From the NCBI GenBank assembly GCA_019217005.1, contig JAHBNG010000137.1:1-40252 (forward strand): 40,252 nucleotides of DNA. Direction: 5' to 3'. A model generated the notes under the pieces. That model worked only from the letters and a program-made list of their open reading frames with translations. It ran no database searches and was not told the DNA's origin. The stretch comes from Chloroflexi bacterium TSY (GTDB lineage: Bacteria; Chloroflexota; Anaerolineae; Caldilineales; Caldilineaceae). Made by a program: the position numbers and the translations under genes. Position 1 is the stretch's first letter. Each line of letters starts with the position of its first letter. Shown piece by piece: positions 25,907 through 34,188 of this stretch.

Positions 25907-26931
25907 GTCAGATCCGAGGCATGCTGTTACGCTGGTTGCCATATCTGTTCGCAGTGGTTACGGCATTTATTGTGGTCGGTTTGCTCCTGGCGCTGCTCGG
26001 CTTCGACGTCATCCGGGCCTATCAGACCATTCTCTTTACCTCCTTCCGCACCGCCAACGGTCGAGTTCAGACGCTGCTTAAGTTTGTGCCGTTGCTGCTG
26101 ATGGCTTATGCCTTCACCATCCCGTTCAAGGCGCGCAAGTTCAACATTGGTGGCGAAGGACAGCTGATATTGGGTGGCGTCTGCGCTGCTGCATTAGGGA
26201 TTGTGCTGGCTGACTTACCAGGACCTTTCTTGTTCCCATTGGTCCTCATGGGCGGGATCATTGGTGGCGGGCTGTGGGCACTGATTGCGGCGTGGTTGCT
26301 CTATCGTTTTCAGATCAACGAAATTCTGACCACGGTGCTGCTCAACTTCGTCTCCTTTAGTGTGATCGACTATGTGGCGACAGAGATCTGGAAAGACCCC
26401 GCCGCGGGCCATCCCACCACTGTACCGATTGGAGTTGGTGGTGAACTCCCATTGCTGCTGACCAGACCGCCGCTCCATGCTGGCTTGATTCTGGCCTTGA
26501 TTGTGGCATTGTTGGTCTATCTTTACACAGAGCGCTCAGCGGCGGGGTATGAACTGCTCGCGACAGGGGCGAATCCGCGGGCGGCGCGCATTCACGGCAT
26601 CAATACCCAGATCCTCTTTCTCTTATCGTTGGTGTTGGGCGGCGCAGTTGCGGGGTTGGCTGGTGCGATTGAGGTGGCAGGCGTGCATCATCGGCTGATT
26701 GAGGGAATGCAATCCAACTTTCTGCAGCTTGGGTTGATCATCGGTCTCATTGCCCAAGGGAATCACAAAGCAGTACCGTTCGTCGCCTTCTTCATCGCGA
26801 TTCTGGAGGTTGGCGCCAGCGCCATGCAGCGTACCATGATGATACCGGTCGAGATGGTCTTTATTGTGGAAGCACTGATTCTGGTCTTTGTAATGATTTC
26901 ACACTTGTTTCACCGGGTACGTTTCAGATAG
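25903..26931 (+). CDS. ABC transporter permease, BMP/nucleoside type, first subunit
   Basis: A 342-residue polytopic membrane protein of the BPD_transp_2 family. It has LMAYAFTIPFKARKFNIGGEGQLILGG near the third helix and NEILTTVLLNFVSFSVIDYV, both typical of nucleoside-type permeases, then GANPRAARIHGINTQ. The ATG overlaps the ATPase stop by four bases (ATGA). It pairs with the permease at 26940. Confidence 0.92.
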   Translation: MSQIRGMLLRWLPYLFAVVTAFIVVGLLLALLGFDVIRAYQTILFTSFRTANGRVQTLLKFVPLLLMAYAFTIPFKARKFNIGGEGQLILGGVCAAALGIVLADLPGPFLFPLVLMGGIIGGGLWALIAAWLLYRFQINEILTTVLLNFVSFSVIDYVATEIWKDPAAGHPTTVPIGVGGELPLLLTRPPLHAGLILALIVALLVYLYTERSAAGYELLATGANPRAARIHGINTQILFLLSLVLGGAVAGLAGAIEVAGVHHRLIEGMQSNFLQLGLIIGLIAQGNHKAVPFVAFFIAILEVGASAMQRTMMIPVEMVFIVEALILVFVMISHLFHRVRFR

Positions 26932-26939
26932 GAGCGTTC

Positions 26940-27878
26940 ATGGACTATGAGCAGTTGACAAACTTCATGGGGCTGGTCTTTCTCGCGATTGTGCCATATA
27001 TTTTGGCCAGTCAGGGAACCATGCTGGCCGGCCAGACGGGTCTCTTCAACGTCTCGCAGGAGGGAGTCATGTTGGCGACAGCATCGCTAGGTTTTCTGGG
27101 TGCTTGGCGTTTTGATAGCCTGTGGGCGGGGGTGTTGGTGGCGCTGTTGGTCGGCGGCCTCTTCGGGCTGCTCTTTGCCTGGTTTACGACAACGCTCCAA
27201 CTCAACCAGTTTGTGACCGGGCTTGCCCTTTTCTTTGTGGGACTGGGGCTGTCGACCCTGGCCTTTAAGCTGGCCGTAGGTGTTACACTGACGCCACCGA
27301 TGATTCCCACGCTGCGTGACTTGCCGATCCCTGGTCTGAGCGAGATCCCCATCATTGGCCCCATTTTGTTCAACCAGAACATCTTTGTCTACGTGGCGCT
27401 CCTGCTCTCGGCCTTTCTTTACTACTTCCTCTATCAAACCAGCCACGGATTGAATCTACGTGCGGTCGGTGAAAATCCTCGTGCCGCAGATAGCATGGGG
27501 ATCGACGTGGTGCGTGCCCGCTATGCCACGGCGATCATCGGTTCCATGTTGGTCGGGCTGGCGGGAATCTATCTGCCCATGGTCTACACGGGCACTTTTA
27601 CCGAAGGCATTGTTCAAGGACGAGGCTGGCTTTCCACAGCACTCACCTTTTTTGGTGGCTGGCGTCCTCACTTTATTGCCGCGGGGGCCTTCTTCTTCGC
27701 AGTTGTCGAGGTGTTGGCCCTGCGCGCCCAAGTCTTTGGTGCCCGCATTCCCCATCAGTTCTTACAAACGCTGCCCTACCTGACCACCATCATTGTCATG
27801 ACGATCGGGGCACGCTGGACGCGAGTGCCGGGCTTTCTGGGACGGAATTATGTGAGGGAGGCGCGGTCTGTGGAGTAG
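26940..27878 (+). CDS. ABC transporter permease, BMP/nucleoside type, second subunit
   Basis: A 312-residue membrane protein, homologous in layout to the preceding permease: MLAGQTGLFNVSQEGVMLATA early and RAVGENPRAADSMGIDVVRARYATAIIGSMLVGLAGIYLPM in the middle. GFLGRNYVREARSVE closes it. It follows the first permease by 8 bases with GGAG (26932-26935) as the likely ribosome-binding site. It is the last gene of the importer. Confidence 0.92.
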   Translation: MDYEQLTNFMGLVFLAIVPYILASQGTMLAGQTGLFNVSQEGVMLATASLGFLGAWRFDSLWAGVLVALLVGGLFGLLFAWFTTTLQLNQFVTGLALFFVGLGLSTLAFKLAVGVTLTPPMIPTLRDLPIPGLSEIPIIGPILFNQNIFVYVALLLSAFLYYFLYQTSHGLNLRAVGENPRAADSMGIDVVRARYATAIIGSMLVGLAGIYLPMVYTGTFTEGIVQGRGWLSTALTFFGGWRPHFIAAGAFFFAVVEVLALRAQVFGARIPHQFLQTLPYLTTIIVMTIGARWTRVPGFLGRNYVREARSVE

Positions 27879-28009
27879 GTGTTTTTCGTTTATTCTCAGC
27901 GTTGTATAGTTCTACAATATATGTTTTTCCAGCTTGTCACCGTCTTCCGAAAAGGTATGATCGATAATCCGCAAAAACCATACTTTCATGGAAGTTTTAT
28001 TTGAAACCT
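27879..28009 (+). promoter_or_regulatory. Leader of the second DUF917 gene, with a motif shared with 7984-8009
   Basis: The phrase GTTCTACAATATATGTTTTT (27909-27928) resembles GTTCTACATATGTATATATT (7984-8003) in the divergent region of the hydantoinase operons, with a shared GTTCTACA and a following ATATG/TTTTTC block. It may be a common operator or chance A/T richness. AAGGTATG and CATACTTT (about 27953-27990) could form a short stem. Confidence 0.3.
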
Positions 28010-29098
28010 ATGAATTTTCAAATCACCCTGGGGGATACGCAAGCCGTTGCCATCGGGGCTGGCGTATTGGGAACTGGCGGCGGTGGCAACACCTACCTGG
28101 GCCGCATCTGGCTCGAGCATGAACTGAAAGAGCGACGAACTGCGTGTCAGATCATCTCGGCGGATGATGTGCCCGATGATGCATATGTTTGTGCCATTGG
28201 CGGCATGGGCGCACCAACCGTCAGTATTGAAAAGTTACCGCAGGGTCAAGAGATGGTCAATGCGCTACGCGCGCTGGAGGAGCATATCCAAGCGCCACTT
28301 GCTGCCCTGGTCTGCGCTGAGATTGGCGGGTCCAATGCGCTGCGGCCTTTGATCTGTGGCTTGCAGATGGGCTTACCCGTCGTGGACGGTGACGGCATGG
28401 GACGCGCGTTTCCCGAATTGCAGATGGATACCTTTTCGATTGGTGGCGTCGGGGCAAGTCCGATGGCATTGGCTGACTGTCATGGCAACGTGGTCATTTT
28501 TCACGAAATCGATTCACCGTTGCGCGCCGAGCAATATGCCCGGGTGTTGACGATTGAGATGGGTGGCAGTGCTGCTCTTGCCATGCCTTTGATGACTGGA
28601 CGGTCCATGAAAGCGACCATCATTCGGCATACTTATACCCTGGCCCGTCAATTGGGCAATGTCGTTCTGGAGGCGAGACGTCACGGTGCAGATCCGGCAG
28701 AATCTGTGGCTGCAGTCGGGAATGGACGGATACTCTTCCGGGGCAAGATCACAGATGTCGAGCGCCGCACCGTCCAGGGATTTGCCCGCGGAACGCTCAA
28801 GCTGGTAGGCTTTGGTGATGCAAATGACCAAATGGAGATCGTCTTCCAGAACGAGAATCTGGTCGCTTGGCAGAATGGAGAGGTGGTTTGCACGGTCCCC
28901 GATCTGATCTGCATCCTGAATCTGGACGATGGAGAGCCAATTGGCACTGAAATGTTGCGCTATGGACTACGGGTAGTGGTTCTTGGCATGCCAGCACCGA
29001 AAGAATTGAAGACTCCCGAGGCATTGGCGGTAGTCGGTCCACAAGCCTTTGGCTATGATGTGCCATTTCAGGCACTGCCGGGTGAGTTGATCGGATAA
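28010..29098 (+). CDS. DUF917 family protein (S-methyl-thiohydantoin desulfurase-like), copy 2
   Basis: A 362-residue paralogue of the protein at 10199. It shares AIGAGVLGTGGGGNTYLG, GGMGAPTVSIEKLPQG, LPVVDGDGMGRAFPELQMDTFS, ILFRGKITDVERRTVQGFARG and PDLICILNLDDGEPIGTEMLRYGLRVVVLGMP. The ATG at 28010 is preferred over a TTG three codons earlier. It stands alone after the BMP-type importer, 132 bases downstream, and ends 34 bases before a convergent gene. Having both copies around the two importers ties the transporters to the hydantoinase pathway. Whether the two copies differ in substrate cannot be told here. Confidence 0.88.
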   Translation: MNFQITLGDTQAVAIGAGVLGTGGGGNTYLGRIWLEHELKERRTACQIISADDVPDDAYVCAIGGMGAPTVSIEKLPQGQEMVNALRALEEHIQAPLAALVCAEIGGSNALRPLICGLQMGLPVVDGDGMGRAFPELQMDTFSIGGVGASPMALADCHGNVVIFHEIDSPLRAEQYARVLTIEMGGSAALAMPLMTGRSMKATIIRHTYTLARQLGNVVLEARRHGADPAESVAAVGNGRILFRGKITDVERRTVQGFARGTLKLVGFGDANDQMEIVFQNENLVAWQNGEVVCTVPDLICILNLDDGEPIGTEMLRYGLRVVVLGMPAPKELKTPEALAVVGPQAFGYDVPFQALPGELIG

Positions 29099-29132
29099 GC
29101 CTGTCACCGTTCTGTAAGGCCGCTCTAGCTCA

Positions 29133-31379
29133 TTATGCTGGCACCCGCTCAATCGAACCAAGCCAGAAGGCAATCCTCTCCCGTCGCCAAGTGTAGGTAA
29201 TCGCCATTCCCACCGGCGTGGGAATAATGGCAGGATAGGAGTATTCGCCCGGCTCGCTTTCAATGTCCAGGCGACGAGGCCAGGTATGGCCGTTGTCAAA
29301 CGAGAGCAGGATCGAGAGTGGCGTTCGCACTCGTTCTGCTACCGGATTGCAAACCAGAGCCAGGGTACCGTCGTAGAGTCGAGCTATGTCCAACCCGCTA
29401 TTGTTGTTGGGAAGCTCGGTGGCGTAGATGGGTGACCAAGTGCGCCCGTCGTCGCGGGAGTCGCTGCGACAGATAAGGCCGCAGGTGCTACGCATGAGCA
29501 TGTGGACATGACCTGGTTCCGATTCCCACAACGTCGGCTGGATCACCGCCTTACCAGCACAGACGTTACGGTCCAGCAGTAACGGATCGGTCGCCTGCCA
29601 AGTTGCCCCGCCATCCTCGCTACGGTCTACAAATACGCTCGACGAATCCTCAGTCTCCATAGATGCTCCCGCCAGCCAAGCGCCGCTGGCGAGTCGGATC
29701 GGCTTGTTTTTGACGGGACCGCGCCCTTCTCTGTCACCAGACACCAACTCACGCGGTGTGGTCCAAGTCGCCCCCTCGTCGTCAGAGGTCATGGTCCAGC
29801 TTACCCACTCTTGGATATGGCGGCCAACCTTGAAATAGAGATGAAGACGCCCGTTCGCGTCCACGAAAAGAACCGGATTCCAGTGGGGCCTGTTGTCTAC
29901 TTTGGCTAGCAGCCTCGGCGACGACCAACGCGTCTGAAATCGCTCGGCACACCAGATGCCCACATCGTCGTTGCCTTCATGGGATCCACCAAACCAGACC
30001 ACCAGCATTTTGTTATTGCGGAATTGCACCAGTGACGAGGCGTGGCACTGGGCAAAGGGTCGCTCATCACCAAAAGCGTGTTCATGGACGTGGATAAGCC
30101 TACGTAGGTAGTCGCCATAGTCCGACAGGTTGAGCGACTGGCCACCCGCTTCAATTGCCTGCTGCACGGCGGATATAGAGACATTCTGCAGCGGCAAACC
30201 ATCCACGATACACTGCCGCGCAGCTTTCCCTGCAGCGAAGCCCATCTGGGCACAGGTCGCCATTACCCGGAAAGAACTCATGGCCATCTGATCGCCCGAT
30301 GCGCTGCGTCCGGCCACCAGCAGATTTTTTGCTCCTTTGGCGATCAGGCTGCGCAGGGGAATATGATACGGCTCCACCATCGTTGTAATGCCCGTCCCCG
30401 CCCGCTGCACCTGATCTGGCCAGTGGTAGTCCAGATGGTAGGTTCCCACGGCGACGGCGTCGTCGAAAACTGCTCCATGGGTAACGTCCTCTTCCGTAAG
30501 CGTGTATTCACCCACAATGCGTCTGCCCTCACGGGCACCGATGTGGCGAGAGACTGAGGCCAGCACGTGGCGATCCAGCACCGTGCCTCGGTAGCCTTGG
30601 GTCTGTAAATAGTAGATCAACCCCATCATCTGCCGCCGGGCGTGAATCTCTGCGGCAGAGAGGCTTTCACCATCGGCTGCGTCAAAGCCCACTACCTTCA
30701 TCTTGACCTCGACTTTGCCGGAAGTGAAACGGTGCAAGGTGGTCATGGGTAGATCGTCATCGTGTTCCCAGGTAGGACAGTTGGGCGGCAGAAAAGGCTC
30801 CACCTTCTGGCCTGTATCCCAAAGCGTGAAATAGAGGCTCATGGGAAGCTGCACGTTGGCGGCCTCATGAATCGTGTCGAACTCGGAGGCCACGGCCACC
30901 ACACAGTCACCAGTGGCATCGATCACCATATGTGGATAGAAATTGATAATCTTAGAGCCGCACGAGACAAGCACCGACGTGATGGTCCCATCAGAAGCCT
31001 GAGCATCCAGCGCACGGGCGTGAAGCAGTACGTTGATTCCTTGCTTCACCACTTGTTCCTGTACAAAGAATGCAAAGGGTTCCAGATCGTACTCGCGGCG
31101 ATCGTCGTTTGGTCGATAGGGGGCAATCAGATTGTAGCGAGTTAATGTCTCGATCAGTTGGGCGAACGGTCGATTCACCCGTTCTGTGTCACCGCAGAAG
31201 CCAGCCACGCCGCCACCAGTGCCCTGGCCACCCAATACATTGTTCGGCTCGACTAGAGTCACGCTGATGCCTGGTTCAGCAGCGGCCAGGGCGGCGCAAA
31301 TCCCCGCGCTGCCCCCACCCACGACCAGGATATCTACAGGTCTACCGCCGGTTCCGGTGGTATTTTGTGCTGTTGTCAT
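29133..31379 (-). CDS. FAD-dependent oxidoreductase fused to a sialidase-like beta-propeller
   Basis: A 748-residue two-domain protein. Residues about 14-405 are an FAD-dependent oxidoreductase (FAD_oxidored type): VDILVVGGGSAGICAALAAAE with TLVEPNNVLGGQGTGG, VIDATGDCVVA, and GRSASGDQMAMSSFRVMATCAQMGFAAG. From about residue 430 a sialidase/BNR domain follows, with four Asp boxes: SDDEGATW (532-539), SEDGGATW (587-594), SRDDGRTW (641-648) and SFDNGHTW (693-700). No stop or frameshift separates them. The ATG at 31379 is chosen because the longer frame to 31499 starts inside an intergenic repeat; other in-frame starts remain possible. No signal peptide is seen. A role in glycan or sialic-acid-like substrate processing is inferred from the Asp-box domain. 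Confidence 0.85.
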   Translation of the reverse strand: MTTAQNTTGTGGRPVDILVVGGGSAGICAALAAAEPGISVTLVEPNNVLGGQGTGGGVAGFCGDTERVNRPFAQLIETLTRYNLIAPYRPNDDRREYDLEPFAFFVQEQVVKQGINVLLHARALDAQASDGTITSVLVSCGSKIINFYPHMVIDATGDCVVAVASEFDTIHEAANVQLPMSLYFTLWDTGQKVEPFLPPNCPTWEHDDDLPMTTLHRFTSGKVEVKMKVVGFDAADGESLSAAEIHARRQMMGLIYYLQTQGYRGTVLDRHVLASVSRHIGAREGRRIVGEYTLTEEDVTHGAVFDDAVAVGTYHLDYHWPDQVQRAGTGITTMVEPYHIPLRSLIAKGAKNLLVAGRSASGDQMAMSSFRVMATCAQMGFAAGKAARQCIVDGLPLQNVSISAVQQAIEAGGQSLNLSDYGDYLRRLIHVHEHAFGDERPFAQCHASSLVQFRNNKMLVVWFGGSHEGNDDVGIWCAERFQTRWSSPRLLAKVDNRPHWNPVLFVDANGRLHLYFKVGRHIQEWVSWTMTSDDEGATWTTPRELVSGDREGRGPVKNKPIRLASGAWLAGASMETEDSSSVFVDRSEDGGATWQATDPLLLDRNVCAGKAVIQPTLWESEPGHVHMLMRSTCGLICRSDSRDDGRTWSPIYATELPNNNSGLDIARLYDGTLALVCNPVAERVRTPLSILLSFDNGHTWPRRLDIESEPGEYSYPAIIPTPVGMAITYTWRRERIAFWLGSIERVPA

Positions 31380-31481
31380 AGAGAATTCCCTCATCCGCCG
31401 AAGTGCAACAGTTTGTCCGACTGGCGTAACATCGGAAATGCATCTGGTGGAGGAAAATTGTAACTGTTTAGCGAGTGAGCC

Positions 31482-31578
31482 AGAAACCGGGGTTTTCATA
31501 GGGACTGAGCGACAAAATGGGCGAAAGTAGCTCCATCTGCCAGCCTAGTTCGTTGTACAGCCGAAAACCCCGGTTTCT
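31482..31578. repeat. Inverted repeat with 16-bp perfect arms (AGAAACCGGGGTTTTC)
   Basis: The left arm AGAAACCGGGGTTTTC (31482-31497) and its exact complement (31563-31578) enclose 65 bases without coding signal. AAACCGGGGTTT-type palindromes are a common dispersed intergenic repeat in some bacterial groups, and each arm is itself near-palindromic. It lies upstream of the FAD-sialidase fusion gene and could also act as a transcription boundary. Confidence 0.75.
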
Positions 31579-31615
31579 TTTGACAAGCCTAAATAGCTAT
31601 GAAAATTTTAAGCGA

Positions 31616-31969
31616 CTACTTAAAGGCTCGCCAGGTCGGCGGGTCACTCCTCAACTCTCTGATTCTCGACCTAGCCTCTTCGAGCGTGTCGAACACACCA
31701 AGCCCCGTATGCTCGTTGGCCCAATTGATCCGTATATCTTCCCAATCTATTGGGGCCTGAATCAAGTCCTGCTTGATGGCTTCTGCAATTGACGGCTGTG
31801 CATGACTCGACTCAACAATGCCCAAATACCCGGCTTCATCAGAACCATAGATAGTTGCAAAAAACGCAACATCCCCTTCGCCAGTTCCCGAACCTTCAAT
31901 CTGAATTGTATCAACCGCGTCCCCTAATTCGTCTGGTAGCTGAATGGTCACTTCCCGCTGTTCGCTCAT
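31616..31969 (-). CDS. Small hypothetical protein
   Basis: A 117-residue soluble acidic protein beginning MSEQREVTIQLPDELGDAVDTIQIEG. The ATG at 31969 has AAAGGA a suitable distance upstream. The C-terminal half contains GLGVFDTLEEARSRIRELR, a helix-rich ending. I recognise no family. It sits between the FAD-sialidase fusion gene and the MalG-like permease, on the same strand, and might be co-transcribed with the sugar importer. Confidence 0.7.
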   Translation of the reverse strand: MSEQREVTIQLPDELGDAVDTIQIEGSGTGEGDVAFFATIYGSDEAGYLGIVESSHAQPSIAEAIKQDLIQAPIDWEDIRINWANEHTGLGVFDTLEEARSRIRELRSDPPTWRAFK

Positions 31970-32117
31970 GATCGTGATTCCTTTCTTGAGATTGAACGAG
32001 ATATCTAAGACTCACATTCCAGAGGTGGCATCTCCTCTTGCATCATTTCACTCGCCATGGGAAGATACCTAATTCATAGAGACGCAGTAAGGGCCAAAAT
32101 GGTTTCACAGAATGCTG

Positions 32118-32999
32118 CTATCCCTTCAACCCCGTCAACGCAATCCCCTGCACCATCTGCCGCTGCACTAACGTAAACACAAAGATGGCAGGCAGCACGG
32201 CCATAGTTGTTCCCGCCATCAACCAGGTAATCTGGTCATATGCAGTCTCCGCGCCCAGGGCCAGACGCAAATAGGCCAGCCCTACCTCAATGGTGCGCAT
32301 CTCCACCGAATCCGTGATAATCAGGGGCCAGAGAAACATATTCCAGCCCTCCTCGAACGCCATCAAACAGAGTACAGCTAGTGCAGGAACGGAAAGGGGC
32401 AAAAAGATACGATAAAGAATGCCGAAGTAGCTGCAGCCGTCAATACGGGCCGCGTCCTCCAGTTCACCCGGAATGGTGAGGAAGAATTGACGCAGCCAGA
32501 AGATACTGAACGCACTAGCCAATGAGGGGAGAAACATGCCGTGATAGGTGTTGAGCCAACCCAAAGAGCGACTGATCAAATAGAGTGGGATCAAGGTGAC
32601 CTGTCCAGGGATCATCACGGTGGCCAGAAAGAGGATAAAGAGTATGTCTCGTCCTGGGAAAGCCAGACGAGCGAATGCGTAGGCGGCCAAAGTTACAAAG
32701 AGCAATCGCTCTATGACTACACCCAGCGAGACAATGACGCTGTTGAAGAAATAGCGCAAGAGCGGAGCCGCATTTAGGGCATCGGTGAAATTGGTAAAGA
32801 CCCAAGGATTGGGGATCCACTGAGGAGGATAGATCCAGACCTGAGACTTCGCCTTGAACGCCGTACTCAGCATCCATAGAAAAGGGACAATGGTGATGAT
32901 GGCCAGCACGATCAGGGCTGCGTAGAGCAACAGACGCCGAATAAATGGCGCTGGTCCTGATTCGATACGTTTAAACTGTTCAGCAGTCGATTGCAGCAT
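32118..32999 (-). CDS. Carbohydrate ABC transporter permease, MalG type
   Basis: A 293-residue permease with six predicted hydrophobic helices. The EAA loop is clear: LEDAARIDGCSYFGILYRIFLPLSVPALAVL. The N-terminal helix LLLYAALIVLAIITIVPFLWMLSTAFK and the end QRQMVQGIALTGLKG are family hallmarks. It follows the MalF-type gene by 121 bases on the same strand. It forms the channel of a sugar importer of the CUT1 type. Confidence 0.94.
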   Translation of the reverse strand: MLQSTAEQFKRIESGPAPFIRRLLLYAALIVLAIITIVPFLWMLSTAFKAKSQVWIYPPQWIPNPWVFTNFTDALNAAPLLRYFFNSVIVSLGVVIERLLFVTLAAYAFARLAFPGRDILFILFLATVMIPGQVTLIPLYLISRSLGWLNTYHGMFLPSLASAFSIFWLRQFFLTIPGELEDAARIDGCSYFGILYRIFLPLSVPALAVLCLMAFEEGWNMFLWPLIITDSVEMRTIEVGLAYLRLALGAETAYDQITWLMAGTTMAVLPAIFVFTLVQRQMVQGIALTGLKG

Positions 33000-33120
33000 G
33001 GGAATAATCTCTTAACCGAGCAGTTGGTGCAATGCACCGCACTCAATGTTCTGTCTAAGCACAGTCCGTGACTGAATAATTAATCGTTGCTTATTCATTG
33101 TTCATGATTCTTCGTCCTCA

Positions 33121-34059
33121 TCAATCGCCGTAATGGACGTGCCGGCGTCCGTAGCGGAACTGCAGCAGCGTGAGTACCAACACAATCGCGAATAGCACGT
33201 AAGACATGGCCGACGCATAGCCCATCTCAAAAAACTGAAAGGCGTGTTGGTAAATACGATAGACCAACACCGAAGTGGCCCCAGCCGGTCCGCCTTCGGT
33301 CATGACAAAGACCGACGTGAACACTTTGAATGAGCTGATCAGCGAGAGCGTCAACAGGAAGAAGGTGGTGGGCGTCAGCAGAGGCCAAGTGATGTAGCGA
33401 AAGCCCTGCCAACGCCCAGCTCCATCGATCTCGCCAGCCTCGTTTAGTTCGTTGGGGATCGACTGTAAACCCGCCAGGTAGATGAGCATGTGGTAGCCCA
33501 TCCCTTTCCAGACGCTGTAAAGAATCACGCTGGGCATGGCCCAATCGGGATCACCCAGCCAGTTGGGTGTGGGCAGCCCGATCTGGGCCAGGAACCAGTT
33601 GAGCACGCCCCAGTCGCCGTTGAGGATGTAGATAAAGACGATGGCGGCAGCCACGTGTGGAGTCACATGGGGAAGGAAATAAACAGTGCGGAAGAAGGAG
33701 CGACCTCGAACATAGCCGTTGACCAGCAACGCCAACGCCAGTCCTGCGGCCATGGTCAGTGGTACATGGCCCAGGGTATAGTAAACGGTGTTGCTCAGTG
33801 CGTTGCGGAAGTTGCGATCGTCGGTGAAGATCTCCACGTAGTTTTCCGCGCCCACGAATTCACGCACGGGACTGTAGCCGTTCCAGTCGGTCAGGCTCAG
33901 TTGGAAGGCGTAGAACAGCGGATAGAAGGTAAATAGAACAAAGGCGATTCCCACGGGAAGGACAAAAAGATAACCCATTAGCGTCTGCTCATTTGTAATG
34001 CGACGACGCATCCGCTGCCCCAAACTCTGAGTCTGTGGGAGATGTTGAGTAATTTGCAT
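33121..34059 (-). CDS. Carbohydrate ABC transporter permease, MalF type
   Basis: A 312-residue permease with the EAA loop LNEAGEIDGAGRWQGFRYITWPLLTPTTFFLL and the N-terminal helix YLFVLPVGIAFVLFTFYPLFYAFQLSLTDWNGYSP. The ATG at 34059 is used; the frame is open 15 codons further upstream but that part is short and unlike the family. No strong ribosome-binding site is seen. Partner of the MalG-type permease at 32118. Confidence 0.92.
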   Translation of the reverse strand: MQITQHLPQTQSLGQRMRRRITNEQTLMGYLFVLPVGIAFVLFTFYPLFYAFQLSLTDWNGYSPVREFVGAENYVEIFTDDRNFRNALSNTVYYTLGHVPLTMAAGLALALLVNGYVRGRSFFRTVYFLPHVTPHVAAAIVFIYILNGDWGVLNWFLAQIGLPTPNWLGDPDWAMPSVILYSVWKGMGYHMLIYLAGLQSIPNELNEAGEIDGAGRWQGFRYITWPLLTPTTFFLLTLSLISSFKVFTSVFVMTEGGPAGATSVLVYRIYQHAFQFFEMGYASAMSYVLFAIVLVLTLLQFRYGRRHVHYGD

Positions 34060-34188
34060 TGTTATTTCGTTAAGGGGCAAAGTTGCAGGGTGATTCACAC
34101 GCACCCACGACTCTGCAACCTTCCATCTGTGATTAATTATCGATCTGAGGCAGAGCCACGCTAGAAAAAGGACAGATAGAGCTTCGAG

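Noticed and set aside
31380..31499. A longer N-terminus for the FAD-sialidase protein
   Set aside because: The first codons would lie in the inverted repeat at 31482-31578, and the family start fits the ATG at 31379.
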